This document shows positions 41,619 to 50,418 of a DNA stretch of 56,240 nt, one piece after another. Where the stretch lies: NCBI GenBank assembly GCA_016222915.1, contig JACRQA010000085.1:1-56240 (forward strand), written 5' to 3'. This DNA is from Nitrospirota bacterium (GTDB lineage: Bacteria > Nitrospirota > Thermodesulfovibrionia > UBA6902). A program made the translations under genes and the position numbers. Below the pieces are notes generated by a model. The model worked only from the letters and a program-made list of their open reading frames with translations, did not search any database and was not told where the DNA came from. Each line of letters opens with the position of its first letter. Position 1 is the stretch's first letter.

Positions 41619-42678
41619 GAAAATTAAAGTCCTGATCGTTGATGATTCCGCCGTAGTCAGGCAGACGATGGAAGAGATAATCTCTTCTGATCCGGCTCTT
41701 GAAGTATTGGCTACTGCCGGTGATCCGTTTATTGCAGCAGACAAGATCAGGGAAAAGGTGCCCGACGTTATCACCCTGGATGTGGAAATGCCCCGGATGG
41801 ACGGTGTTACATTCCTTCATAAAATTATGAGCCAGCACCCGATACCTGTAGTGATCTGCTCCAGCCTGACCGGCGATGGCGCAGAAACCACACTTAAGGC
41901 GCTGGAATACGGGGCAGTGGAAATTATAACTAAGCCGCGCCTGGGAACAAAGCAGTTCCTTGAGGAATCCAGGGTGAGAATATGCGACGCGATAAAGGCC
42001 GCTGCATTGACGCATGTAAAACGTATTTCTTTAGCCGGCCGTAAGGTAGAGCCGAAACTGACCGCGGATGCGGTCATTGCAAAGCCGACTTCAAAGGCGA
42101 TGGTCCGGACAACGGAGAAGGTCGTAGTTGTCGGGGCATCAACCGGCGGGACAGAGGCGCTGAGGACATTTCTTGAGACCCTGCCTCCGGACGCTCCGGG
42201 GATCGTAATAGTGCAGCACATGCCTGAAAACTTCACAAAGGCCTTCGCAAACAGGCTGAACGGTTTGTGCAAGATAACGGTCAAAGAGGCATCGGACAAT
42301 GATACGGTGATCAGGGGCCAGGCGCTGATAGCTCCGGGCAACCGGCACACGCTGCTTAAACGGAGCGGATCGAGATACTACGTCGAGATCAAAGACGGCC
42401 CGTTGGTAAGCCGTCATCGTCCTTCCGTAGATGTATTGTTCCGTTCGGCAGCGCGTTACGCTGGTAAAAACGCAGTCGGCGTCATCATGACCGGGATGGG
42501 AGATGACGGGGCGAGGGGCATGCTTGAAATGAAAGAGGCAGGAGCTTCAAATATCGCGCAGGATGAAGCGACCTCCGTCGTTTTTGGTATGCCGAACGAA
42601 GCAATCAAGAAAGGTTGCGTAGACAAAATTCTACCTCTGGATAGGATTGCTGATGAAGTCATCAGAGAGTGTCGATAA
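41611..42678 (+). CDS. cheB: Chemotaxis response regulator/glutamate methylesterase CheB
   Basis: 355 residues. Receiver ([14 protein letters not shown], phospho-Asp in [13 protein letters not shown], Lys in IITKPRL), linker, and methylesterase domain with catalytic Ser in [12 protein letters not shown], His in [17 protein letters not shown] and Asp in [13 protein letters not shown]. It demethylates MCPs and can also deamidate glutamines, which may compensate for the broken cheD. The start overlaps the cheD stop by 8 bp. Confidence 0.95.
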   Translation: MNKKIKVLIVDDSAVVRQTMEEIISSDPALEVLATAGDPFIAADKIREKVPDVITLDVEMPRMDGVTFLHKIMSQHPIPVVICSSLTGDGAETTLKALEYGAVEIITKPRLGTKQFLEESRVRICDAIKAAALTHVKRISLAGRKVEPKLTADAVIAKPTSKAMVRTTEKVVVVGASTGGTEALRTFLETLPPDAPGIVIVQHMPENFTKAFANRLNGLCKITVKEASDNDTVIRGQALIAPGNRHTLLKRSGSRYYVEIKDGPLVSRHRPSVDVLFRSAARYAGKNAVGVIMTGMGDDGARGMLEMKEAGASNIAQDEATSVVFGMPNEAIKKGCVDKILPLDRIADEVIRECR

Positions 42679-42845
42679 TTTTATTAAAATACAAAGGTAC
42701 TCACAAGTACGATTTCTCAGCTTGCCCGGAAAAAATAGTCCATATTTAAATCGGAATATGATATTATAATGTCATTCCGTCTTACACTCCTGGCATTAAA
42801 TGTCTAATTGCATTACACTGGCTCTATTGGGGGGACAAGGCAGCG

Positions 42846-43874
42846 GTGATTAATAAAAGACCAAATATACTTGTTATTGATGACGCTTTTTGCGTTAGAC
42901 AATCATTACAATTTATTCTCAGGGACAAATATAACGTTTTATTAGCTCCGGGCGCACTGGAAGGTCAGTTTCATCTCTCTTCTCACCATATCGATATTGT
43001 TCTACTGGATATAAGATTACGGGGAACAGACGGACTGAAATTACTTGCCGACATCAAGCAGCGGTTCCCGTACATCGAGATCATCATGGTTACAGCCTTT
43101 GCAAGCCTGGAAACCATAAGAAAGGCCATCCGCTTCGGGGCCTGCGATTATCTCATCAAGCCATTCGATAAAAATGAACTGATCTCGGTAGTACACAATG
43201 CTTTAATGCAAAGAGAAAATAAATTAGGGATAAAGAATGAACTTGATATGCTCAAAGAATCGACACTATACCTGGAGCACCTTATAAGAAACGCGAAAGA
43301 CACCTTAATGAACAGCAGCGAAAATAATCTGACTGCCATGCTTCTGAATATTGACTCAAAAGACGGCTACACTTGGTCGCATGTAAAACGGGTGACAAAA
43401 TTATCGTTGTTGATCGCAGAAAAAATGCGGGTGTCCGATGAACAAAAGCAGTGGTTGAAATGTTCAGCCTCGCTCCATGACATAGGAAAATTAAATATAG
43501 ATACGACTATCCTCAGGAAAGAAAGCAAATTATCAGACAAAGAATATGAGGTCATGAAAAAGCATCCTGAGGAAGGAGTAAAAATCATCCACCCCCTCCC
43601 CTTTCTTAAAAATGCCGTCCCCGCAATAAAGCACCACCATGAACGGTACGATGGAGAAGGATACCCCTCCGGCCTTAAGGGCAAAGAGATACCGTATATG
43701 GCAAGGATACTGTCTGTTGCCGATGCAGTGGACTCAATGATGAATTCACCTGTCCGGCAAAGCCCTTGTGAGGTCGGGAGGGTTGAAAGAGAGCTTCTGT
43801 CAAACGCCGGCCTGCAGTTTGATCCTGAGATAGTTGATATCGTGATCAGGGGGAGGTTACTGTCTTTTGTTTAA
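42846..43874 (+). CDS. Response regulator with HD-GYP c-di-GMP phosphodiesterase domain
   Basis: 342 residues from GTG. Receiver (ILVIDDAFCVRQSL, phospho-Asp in IVLLDIRLRGTDG, Lys in YLIKPFDKNEL) and a short linker. The HD-GYP domain has the HD pair in ASLHDIGKLNIDT, KHPEEGVKII, and the signature HHHERYDGEGYPSGLKG. The C-terminal part after RILSVADAVDSMMN is shorter than usual. It hydrolyses c-di-GMP to GMP, linking phosphorylation to motility or attachment. It lies 167 bp after cheB and may be co-regulated. The 3' end overlaps the convergent gene by 18 bp. Confidence 0.92.
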   Translation: MINKRPNILVIDDAFCVRQSLQFILRDKYNVLLAPGALEGQFHLSSHHIDIVLLDIRLRGTDGLKLLADIKQRFPYIEIIMVTAFASLETIRKAIRFGACDYLIKPFDKNELISVVHNALMQRENKLGIKNELDMLKESTLYLEHLIRNAKDTLMNSSENNLTAMLLNIDSKDGYTWSHVKRVTKLSLLIAEKMRVSDEQKQWLKCSASLHDIGKLNIDTTILRKESKLSDKEYEVMKKHPEEGVKIIHPLPFLKNAVPAIKHHHERYDGEGYPSGLKGKEIPYMARILSVADAVDSMMNSPVRQSPCEVGRVERELLSNAGLQFDPEIVDIVIRGRLLSFV

Positions 43875-44297
43875 CTTGCCGAGTTCTTCCGCACAGTCGA
43901 TTTCTGCACAATTGCACAGGGCCTCAAATATATTTATCAGTGATGCAACCACGGCAGGCCTGCTGCGATGTAATTTCCTGAAAAGGGAAAGGAATGCCTC
44001 CTCTTCACTGGTCAGCTGTATTCCGTGATGGTCTCCAATGAGATGGACAAAATCCGCATACCCGTATTCTTGCAGGACGTCTTTAATCTCGTTCGGCGTG
44101 AAGCCAAGGGCCTCCGCAATTTTTATGAAGATCGGCTCTACAACTTTTTTCTGATGGAGGATAAGCTGCCTGCATGTCTCACGCGACACCACCTGGTTTA
44201 CAGAAGAATTATTGTAGAATTGTTCAACCGTCTCCCATCCCTGCTGATTCATTTTCCTTGTGAGCGTATTGTCCGGGTACATTATTTTTTTCTTCAT
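43857..44297 (-). CDS. XRE-like HTH protein, unknown function
   Basis: 146 residues. The middle (residues 30-80) looks like a Cro/C1-type HTH: VVSRETCRQLILHQKKVVEPIFIKIAEALGFTPNEIKDVLQEYG. The C-terminal part is helical with FEALCNCAEIDCAEELGKL, three cysteines that could bind a metal or cluster. No operon partner. Convergent overlap of 18 bp with the HD-GYP gene raises the chance of antisense interference between the two mRNAs. The HTH assignment is by pattern. Confidence 0.65.
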   Translation of the reverse strand: MKKKIMYPDNTLTRKMNQQGWETVEQFYNNSSVNQVVSRETCRQLILHQKKVVEPIFIKIAEALGFTPNEIKDVLQEYGYADFVHLIGDHHGIQLTSEEEAFLSLFRKLHRSRPAVVASLINIFEALCNCAEIDCAEELGKLNKRQ

Positions 44298-44434
44298 GAC
44301 TCATATAATAGCACTTTTATGGGAAGCTTGGCAAACAACTTGGTAATTAATAGCAACCCACTTGACAAGCCATGAATAATTGTTTAAAATAAATCGGGTT
44401 CTAAATATATCTCTCATCAAGACGAGGTTTATCG

Positions 44435-44674
44435 ATGTTTTCAGAGAATGAAATAGCTATGCAGTGCAGTCAGTGCAAGGGACATTGTGATGAGCTAAAA
44501 AAATGTCCGCTGAAAATCGAATGGACGGCTGTGAGGGAAAGCAGGATGTTCCCTTTTATGCCCAGCGGATGGAAATTATCAGACACAGGTAATTGCACAT
44601 ACCTGCCTGAAAGTGACAACTATACGACCGAGGAGCTTATCAAAGGACTTAGCAAGCTGAGCGGCCACTTGTAG
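44435..44674 (+). CDS. Small Cys-rich protein, possibly truncated by TAG
   Basis: 79 residues with CSQCKGHCDELKKCP near the N terminus (C-x2-C-x3-C-x5-C) and one more Cys in DTGNCTYLP, resembling a small zinc- or cluster-binding domain. Function unknown. After the TAG at 44672 the same frame stays open for 33 codons (LILEDHDRTVSDSIHADMET and onward), protein-like in composition. The gene may therefore have lost its C-terminal third, or the extension may be chance. ATG start without a strong RBS (ACGAGG). Confidence 0.55.
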   Translation: MFSENEIAMQCSQCKGHCDELKKCPLKIEWTAVRESRMFPFMPSGWKLSDTGNCTYLPESDNYTTEELIKGLSKLSGHL

Positions 44675-44794
44675 TTAATACTTGAGGACCATGATAGAAC
44701 AGTCAGCGACTCAATTCATGCCGATATGGAGACGCTGGGTTCAGGGGACATGGTTGAAGTGAAGAAGTCATAATCGCTTCTTCCCTGATCATAA

Positions 44795-44831
44795 CGTCAT
44801 TCCGGCTTGTTTTATCCAAGCCGGGATGACG
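44795..44831. repeat. Dispersed hairpin repeat (GTCATTCCGG family)
   Basis: Arms CGTCATTCCGGCTTG and CAAGCCGGGATGACG around a 7-nt loop with a single mismatch. This is a common type of intergenic fold-back element in environmental genomes. Related to 35598-35674. Confidence 0.8.
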
Positions 44832-44883
44832 ACTGATCATATTATCCGAATCATTGCACTATATAAAACATACGGGGGACAAC

Positions 44884-45108
44884 ATGAACAAAGAACTTGA
44901 TTCAACACCGAATTTATCAAAGAGAGAAATAGAAGTGCTTACATGGTCAAAAAGAGGAAAAAGCTCCTGGGAAATATCAGCCATACTTAATATAAGCGAG
45001 AGAACAGTAAATTTTCATGTAAACAATGTCATGCAGAAACTCAATACTGTAAGCAGGACCCAGGCTGTTGCAGTTGCGATCGAAAGGGGGCTTATCAATA
45101 CGGATTGA
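44884..45108 (+). CDS. Stand-alone LuxR-type HTH protein
   Basis: 74 residues from ATG 44884 (RBS GGGGGAC). It consists only of a GerE/LuxR HTH: LSKREIEVLTWSKRGKSSWEISAILNISERTVNFHVNNVMQKLNTVSRTQAVAVAIERGLINTD. The same domain, almost residue for residue, ends the regulator at 51828-52421 (KGKSSWEISSILNI, MQKLNAVSRTQAVAVAIEQGLIN). The receiver domain is missing, so it would bind DNA without phosphorylation control, as a constitutive activator or a competitor. It flanks the peptide/TonB locus on the left, its paralogue on the right. Confidence 0.88.
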   Translation: MNKELDSTPNLSKREIEVLTWSKRGKSSWEISAILNISERTVNFHVNNVMQKLNTVSRTQAVAVAIERGLINTD

Positions 45109-45193
45109 TTATCCTCTGCCGCGTTAGCTATGGGTTACAACCATAGGTTGTACATGGTTTGGTTTGGCAGGCCCGCCAAGCTGTCTCTTGTTA

Positions 45194-45212
45194 CCCTGAG
45201 CTTGTCGATGGG
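45194..45212. repeat. Fragment of a dispersed repeat (CCCTGAGCTTGTCGA)
   Basis: CCCTGAGCTTGTCGATGGG matches the widespread CCTGAGCTTGTCGAAGG repeat of environmental bacteria. Single copy here, just outside the 3' end of the hybrid kinase gene. Confidence 0.5.
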
Positions 45213-45222
45213 TCTGCTGACG

Positions 45223-47223
45223 TCATTCGGAGTGCTTGTCCAACATTTCTCTTATCCTTCCGAGAATCTCATCCGGAACCAGGGGCTTAAACAACAGTTC
45301 CGTCCCCTCTTCCGGCAGCAGCGGTTTATCAGATATCCCCTCCCGCTTTTCCGTATCCTCAGCGGCATAGCCACTCATAAAAAGGACTTTGGTCCCGGGG
45401 GCCATTCTGCTGATTTCTTTATATACGACTTTGCCGTTCTTTTTGGGCATTTTTACGTCTAATAAAAGTAAGTCGATGCGGTCCTTATTTTGAATAAATT
45501 TCTCCACTGCTTCATCACCGTCTCCGGCCGCAATGACGGTGTAACCGGCAAGTGTAAGAATATCGGTAATAAGCGTTCTCACATCACTGTCGTCTTCGGC
45601 CAGGAGGATTGTTTCCGTCCCACCCTTCACTTCATGCATGCCTTCAGTTCTTTCTTCCTCAGGCGCCGACTCGTCCAGGGGCAGGAGTATGTCAAATGCC
45701 GTTCCCTTGCCCGGCTCGCTCCTGACATCTATATATCCCTTATGCTGATTTATAATTCCGTATACAATGGACATCCCGAGTCCCGTCCCTTTCCCGACGT
45801 CTTTAGTAGTAAAGAAGGGATCAAATATCCTCTCTTTTGTCTGCAGGTCCATACCGGTGCCTGTATCTGAGATGGACAATAGTGCATACCTGCCGGGGGT
45901 GCGCGCATCGACTGCTCCGGAATACCGGGCATTCACATCAATTGTCCCCGTAGATATCACGAGTCGCCCTCCTTCAGGCATTGCATCTCTGGCATTTGTG
46001 ACAAGATTGATCAGAACATGTTCCATCTGGAGTTTATCGGCGAGCACGATTAAATCCTCTTTTGTGGTATCAACTTCAAGTTCTATGCTTTCATCGATAA
46101 TCCTTCTCAGCATGTCTTCAATGTCCGCAATGAGAAGATTAAGGTTTACCGGATGGGGATTTATGGTCTGTTTCCTGCTGAAGGTCAGAAGCCCCCTTGT
46201 CAGGGCCGATGCCTTATGGGTAGATGACAATATCTGGTCCAGAAAACGCCTTTCATCCTCTTTCTTCAGGCCTGTCTTCTGAAGCATTTGTCCATAGCTC
46301 TTTATTACCGTCAGTATGTTATTGAAGTCATGGGCGATACCTCCTGCTAACGTCCCCACTGCCTCCATCTTCTGTGAATGCCTGAGTTGTTCTTCAAGCT
46401 GCTGTTTTTCCTCTTCTCTCTGTTTAAGTGTATCGGCCATATCATTGAAGGCGGACGCGAGCTTGCCGATTTCATCATTGGTCTCAAGCGGCACCTTTTC
46501 AAACGCCCCTGTCGCTTCAAGGGACTTTACCCCTGTCATAAGCTTTTTGAGCGGGCTTATTATTCCCCTGATGATAAAATATGAAATTATCCAGCCGGCT
46601 ATCAGGAATAGCACTGGGACAATGATACTCTGCTTCACAACTTCCCTCATCATTTTCTGCATTTCTTCCTTGGTCAGGACAATCCGCACATACCCGATGA
46701 TGTCCCCCCCGGTACCGGGCCCTTGATCATAAAAGAGGGACTCTTCCGTATACTTGTCACCGGAAACAACCGGTGCCCAGAAATCAATATTTTCACTTTG
46801 TTCAATACTAATAATGGACCCTGAGCCTTTCACTTCCGTCATCGCCTTCATACGCACGTCCGGATGTTCATTTATCAAGTCAATAAGATGCTCCCTTCCA
46901 GGCTTTGCCAGGGCCTGAAGAAGTTTACCGTCAGGTGCATAGACCTGTACATAAATTGTCTCTTTATACTGAAGGATGCTCTCAATCGGGCCTTTCAGTA
47001 GTTCCTTATTCTCGGCAAATACGCCAAGTCTTAAACTGTGAGCTGTAAGGCCGGCAAGCTGCCTGCCTTCGTACAGTAAATGCTCTTTCAGCACCCGGTT
47101 TTGATAATAGACAATAAAGAAGGAAAATGACACATACATGACCATAATGAAAAGGGTGGTGATAAGCAGTATCTTTGCACCTAAGCTCTCGCGTTTTGCT
47201 TTCAGAAAGTCCGTTAATCGCAT
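45223..47223 (-). CDS. Hybrid sensor histidine kinase with C-terminal receiver
   Basis: 666 residues. TM1 near 18-40, periplasmic region 40-200, TM2 (QSIIVPVLFLIAGWIISYFIIRGI), HAMP (ISPLKKLMTGVKSLEATGAFEKV), HisKA with phospho-His in GTLAGGIAHDFNNILTV, HATPase (NLVTNARDAMPEGG, ISDTGTGM, GKGTGLGMSIVYGI) and a receiver (ILLAEDDSDVRTLI, phospho-Asp in LLLLDVKMPKKNG, KPLVPDE). It lies 3 bp after the ABC-type binding-protein gene and probably senses that protein's ligand. The genes to the right (TonB receptor, peptide maturase) may be its targets. Confidence 0.93.
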   Translation of the reverse strand: MRLTDFLKAKRESLGAKILLITTLFIMVMYVSFSFFIVYYQNRVLKEHLLYEGRQLAGLTAHSLRLGVFAENKELLKGPIESILQYKETIYVQVYAPDGKLLQALAKPGREHLIDLINEHPDVRMKAMTEVKGSGSIISIEQSENIDFWAPVVSGDKYTEESLFYDQGPGTGGDIIGYVRIVLTKEEMQKMMREVVKQSIIVPVLFLIAGWIISYFIIRGIISPLKKLMTGVKSLEATGAFEKVPLETNDEIGKLASAFNDMADTLKQREEEKQQLEEQLRHSQKMEAVGTLAGGIAHDFNNILTVIKSYGQMLQKTGLKKEDERRFLDQILSSTHKASALTRGLLTFSRKQTINPHPVNLNLLIADIEDMLRRIIDESIELEVDTTKEDLIVLADKLQMEHVLINLVTNARDAMPEGGRLVISTGTIDVNARYSGAVDARTPGRYALLSISDTGTGMDLQTKERIFDPFFTTKDVGKGTGLGMSIVYGIINQHKGYIDVRSEPGKGTAFDILLPLDESAPEEERTEGMHEVKGGTETILLAEDDSDVRTLITDILTLAGYTVIAAGDGDEAVEKFIQNKDRIDLLLLDVKMPKKNGKVVYKEISRMAPGTKVLFMSGYAAEDTEKREGISDKPLLPEEGTELLFKPLVPDEILGRIREMLDKHSE

Positions 47224-47226
47224 ATG

Positions 47227-48141
47227 TTAATCTCTGTTAATTACCCTTGCCTTGTTTAGTATTTCATTACTGATCGTAAGCCCTAATTTCTTGGCTGTCC
47301 TGTCATTGATCGTTATATTTATCTTTCTCGCGTTGGTATCAGGAATTTGGTTTACATCCGCGCCGGAGAGAATCCTGGAGATAATTTCAGCCGCCTGCAC
47401 CCCCATGTCATTAGGGTCCACTTCAAAAGACATAAGTGCGCCCATCTCAAGAAACTTGCTGGAAAAAGTGATTACCGGCAGCTTGTTTTTCAGAGTGTAA
47501 AGAAAAAGGATCTCAACGGTTTCAGGCGTGATGACACTTACATCCGGCAGCATCCAGAAGGCCTTTATCTTCCCTGTCATCAGATTCAACTGATCAGAGA
47601 CCTTCCTTGGATTTCCGACTGCATTCGCTGTCAGCCCGATACCCGCTGATGCCGCGGCGGCCTTTGCCTTTTCAATAAAACCGCCCTGCTGCACTGGATT
47701 GTAAAGGAGCCCGATATCACCGACTTCAGGAAGGGCCTGCCGGACAATATCCAGTTGCATGTCCGGGGGGATATCCATATTGACCCCCGTCATATTAGAT
47801 TTACCGGTAATATCGGATTGAGTGTCGGGGACCATCAAATAAACAATCGGTATGTTCTTAATTGCCTTGATTTTTTCAACCGCCCCGCTGCCGATGGCGA
47901 CAATTACCTGAGGTCTTTCTCTTTGCAATTCTTTTACAACATCGTATCTCTGCATTTCGGAAAGGAGAAATTGCTTCAGGTCACAGTTGCAGGCACCTTT
48001 CAGCCCTTTGAAGGCTTCATTATACGGCATGATACTAATGCTCTGGACAGAAATGACACTGGCGGAGTACACAGGAGTGGGGGCAAGGCAAGACAACACG
48101 ATAAAAAAAGCATAGCATAAATACCCTAATCCGGATTTCAT
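47227..48141 (-). CDS. ABC transporter substrate-binding protein-like (PF04392 type), probable sensor partner
   Basis: 304 residues with an N-terminal signal peptide (GYLCYAFFIVLSCLAPTPVYS). Periplasmic binding fold of the ABC_sub_bind family: PQVIVAIGSGAVEKIKAIKNIPIVYLMV, GVNMDIPPDMQLDIVRQALPEVGDIGLLYNP, MGALMSFEVDPNDMGVQAAEIISRIL. No ABC permease or ATPase gene is near. It is coupled to the hybrid kinase (3 bp apart) and divergent from a TonB receptor gene. It therefore more likely presents a ligand to the kinase than serves a transporter (inference). Ligand unknown. Confidence 0.88.
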   Translation of the reverse strand: MKSGLGYLCYAFFIVLSCLAPTPVYSASVISVQSISIMPYNEAFKGLKGACNCDLKQFLLSEMQRYDVVKELQRERPQVIVAIGSGAVEKIKAIKNIPIVYLMVPDTQSDITGKSNMTGVNMDIPPDMQLDIVRQALPEVGDIGLLYNPVQQGGFIEKAKAAAASAGIGLTANAVGNPRKVSDQLNLMTGKIKAFWMLPDVSVITPETVEILFLYTLKNKLPVITFSSKFLEMGALMSFEVDPNDMGVQAAEIISRILSGADVNQIPDTNARKINITINDRTAKKLGLTISNEILNKARVINRD

Positions 48142-48263
48142 TCTTCTCTTGTGGTACAGTCCGTCCCCTTGATTAAAATATCGGGAGACCGTCTATTCTA
48201 ACATTTTGACGATATGCTGACAGGCAAGTGTCCCCGATCAATAACCCTTGGAATTTTATAATT

Positions 48264-48297
48264 AAATTGCAATTTATACACTTGTCAATTATAATTG
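48264..48297 (+). promoter_or_regulatory. Two AT-rich palindromes upstream of the TonB receptor gene
   Basis: AAATTGCAATTT (48264-48275) and CAATTATAATTG (48286-48297), both perfect 12-bp palindromes with centres exactly 22 bp apart, about two helical turns. They lie 74-107 bp before the ATG in the divergent region between the binding-protein and TonB-receptor genes. Candidate tandem operator for one of the flanking regulators. TTGTCA at 48282 overlaps the second and may be a -35. Confidence 0.45.
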
Positions 48298-48370
48298 TAC
48301 ATTCATTTTAAATAATGCAGCGCTATAAAACACCTGTAAGAACTTATAGCTACAAAAGGAGAATAACTTA

Positions 48371-50182
48371 ATGCGAAGAAATAACCTTAAAGGATTAAAA
48401 TATCCACTTCATCTTTCATTCTTAAAAAAATTATTTTTTTTAAGCGCCATCCTGTTTTTCCCGGCCGTTGCCTCTGCGCAGACAGAAGATGAGATGAAGA
48501 TGCTCCGGATGTATTTCAAGGAGGATGAACTCGTTGTGGCCCCCACCAGGTCACTGAAGCCCATTTCCCAGGTTGCAGAAAACATGAGCATTGTCACCGC
48601 TGATGAAATACAGGCGATGAACGCGCATACGCTCCTGGAAGTGCTTGAACATGTGCCAGGCATATATATCAATTATGCGGCAAATGATTTTTTCAAAAAC
48701 GGCTCTCTCTTCATCCAGCCGGCTTCATCAGCATGGGGATCTTCCCTCGGGGGCGTGATCAATATCGTGACAAAGGACATAGGGGACACTCTCACGCCGT
48801 CCGGGATGGTAAGCGCGTCATATGGGGAAAGGCAATCGCAGGATTACAACGCTGAGTTATCGGGTAAGGCAGGGATTGTCGGGTACTATCTTTACGCAGG
48901 AAGACAGGACTCCGACGGCTTAAGGTATAACAGGTTTTTTGAGAGAGACAGCCTTTATGGAAAGATCGATGTACAATTTCATCAGGATGTAAGATTCATG
49001 TTGACTGCCGGTTACAACGACGAACGCCATAACGAGGGAGACAGCAGTGACGATGACACTCACGGTCCAACAACAGATCGTGCCTCTTTTACGACCGGGA
49101 CTCTATTCGCCTCTATTACTGATAATCTCGCAATTGAAGCGTCATTGTATGAATTCAGACAGAAATTCGTTTTGGACCTTGAGACACTATCAACCGGGGA
49201 ATTACTTTACGAGGCAAACCTGACCGAAAATAAAAAGGGAGGCAGCGTCAAGCTTGTATATATTAATCACATGCATAATGCAGTCCTGGGATGGGACGTA
49301 AGCCACGGCGAACTCGATCAGACAGATGATTATCCCGGCCTGGGGACTTTCAAAAGCCAGCCGGGTATCAGTAAATGGGCGTTGTTTGTCAATGACACAT
49401 TGTCCATCGGCAAGTTAGCCGTTACCCCGGGGCTGAGATATGACGAGAACAATATCAGCGGCGACTTTACAAGCCCAAGCCTCGGCGCGACTTATAAACT
49501 CGGTAAAAAAACAATTCTCAGGGCCTCTGTGGCAAAGGGCTTCAATATACCGCCGCTCTCCTATACATCCGGCGCAAGTTTAGGTTATGAGCCGAATCCG
49601 TCACTCAAGCCGGAGACTGTGTGGTCATATCAGACAGGAGCAGAGTCTTTGATAGGAGATTATTTAAATTCCAGGATCGTATTTTTCCAGCACAACGTGA
49701 AGGACGAGATGCAATTGGAGACGGACGAAACTACGCAGATAAGTCACCATGTCAATACGGGAAAAACCAGGCGCACGGGCATGGAGCTTGATATGGAGAC
49801 TATTCCTTTTTACAATTTATCCCTGAAAGCCGGCTTCTCCTATTTACAGAGAAAGCTTCTCTCTGATGATAGCGACAACCCTGTCAATACAATTTATGAC
49901 TATAACATTGCAGTTAAATACGATGACATGAAATCCCTTTCCGCACAGCTTTCAGGTAATTATACGTGGTGGGACGTTACTGAAGATGCTGAATTTTACG
50001 ACCCAGCCTATAAAACAATGATATGGGACTTGGACCTCGTCCAAAAAATATTCTCAACGGACAGATTCAGTTCCAAGATTTTCCTCACGGCCCACAACTT
50101 ATTTAACGGCTCTTACTACACATGGGACATAAGCAAGAACCCGCGCAGGTGGGTCGAGGCAGGGGTGAGATTGGAATTCTAG
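48371..50182 (+). CDS. TonB-dependent outer-membrane receptor with shortened plug
   Basis: 603 residues. Signal peptide ending VASAQ, a TonB-box-like DELVVAPTRS, plug start VAENMSIVTADEIQAMNAHTLLEVLEHVPGIYI, then a 22-stranded-type beta barrel ending in NLFNGSYYTWDISKNPRRWVEAGVRLEF with a C-terminal Phe. In this family the plug normally carries a segment such as vLvLiDGvpxN...ierIEVikG before PASSAWGSSLGGVINIVTKD. Here the text jumps from NGSLFIQ straight to PASSAWG, a loss of roughly 40-50 residues in frame. RBS AAAAGGAG. It lies 73 bp before the precursor peptide gene, so it may import or bind that product or its metal complex. Confidence 0.88.
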   Translation: MRRNNLKGLKYPLHLSFLKKLFFLSAILFFPAVASAQTEDEMKMLRMYFKEDELVVAPTRSLKPISQVAENMSIVTADEIQAMNAHTLLEVLEHVPGIYINYAANDFFKNGSLFIQPASSAWGSSLGGVINIVTKDIGDTLTPSGMVSASYGERQSQDYNAELSGKAGIVGYYLYAGRQDSDGLRYNRFFERDSLYGKIDVQFHQDVRFMLTAGYNDERHNEGDSSDDDTHGPTTDRASFTTGTLFASITDNLAIEASLYEFRQKFVLDLETLSTGELLYEANLTENKKGGSVKLVYINHMHNAVLGWDVSHGELDQTDDYPGLGTFKSQPGISKWALFVNDTLSIGKLAVTPGLRYDENNISGDFTSPSLGATYKLGKKTILRASVAKGFNIPPLSYTSGASLGYEPNPSLKPETVWSYQTGAESLIGDYLNSRIVFFQHNVKDEMQLETDETTQISHHVNTGKTRRTGMELDMETIPFYNLSLKAGFSYLQRKLLSDDSDNPVNTIYDYNIAVKYDDMKSLSAQLSGNYTWWDVTEDAEFYDPAYKTMIWDLDLVQKIFSTDRFSSKIFLTAHNLFNGSYYTWDISKNPRRWVEAGVRLEF

Positions 50183-50255
50183 TTTGTTTCTCCTGAATAT
50201 TATGCTGTATCCTGTCATTGGCAGGTATTTATAAAGCAATAAAAGGAGGGAAGAC

Positions 50256-50357
50256 ATGGAAAGAGAAGAAATCATTGTGCTGGATAAGGGGGTCAGCCTC
50301 GATGAACTGGCTGACGAAATGCCTTGCTGTAGACCAATGCCGCAGGCGCTGAAATAA
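50256..50357 (+). CDS. Candidate RiPP precursor peptide (geopeptide-like)
   Basis: 33 residues. ATG is preceded by a very strong RBS, AAAAGGAGGGAAGAC. The N-terminal part is acidic and leader-like (MEREEIIVLDKGVSLDELAD); the C-terminal part, EMPCCRPMPQALK, holds an adjacent Cys pair as likely core. A terminator-like hairpin follows, then a radical SAM/SPASM gene 61 bp downstream. Small peptide, strong RBS, terminator and maturase in this order are the usual layout of ribosomally made, radical SAM-modified peptides. The comparison with Haft's geopeptide systems of Geobacter is from memory. Modification type and final function unknown. Confidence 0.75.
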   Translation: MEREEIIVLDKGVSLDELADEMPCCRPMPQALK

Positions 50358-50368
50358 CGATTGATTAA

Positions 50369-50397
50369 GGGGGGGGCATCGGCCCTCCCCTGATTTT
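50369..50397 (+). terminator. Terminator/attenuator between precursor and maturase genes
   Basis: GGGGGGGG and CCCTCCCC arms (one G-T pair) with loop CATCGG, followed by TGATTTTTT. It would let far more precursor than maturase mRNA be made. Confidence 0.8.
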
Positions 50398-50418
50398 TTG
50401 CATTTCTATAAATAAGAA

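Noticed and set aside
44672-44674. Pyrrolysine at the TAG of the small Cys-rich gene
   Set aside because: No pyl genes or PylT are seen, the protein is not a methylamine methyltransferase, and a nonsense mutation or a natural stop explains it more simply.
35563-44831. CRISPR array
   Set aside because: The repeats are dispersed palindromes separated by kilobases, not regularly spaced direct repeats, and no cas gene is present.
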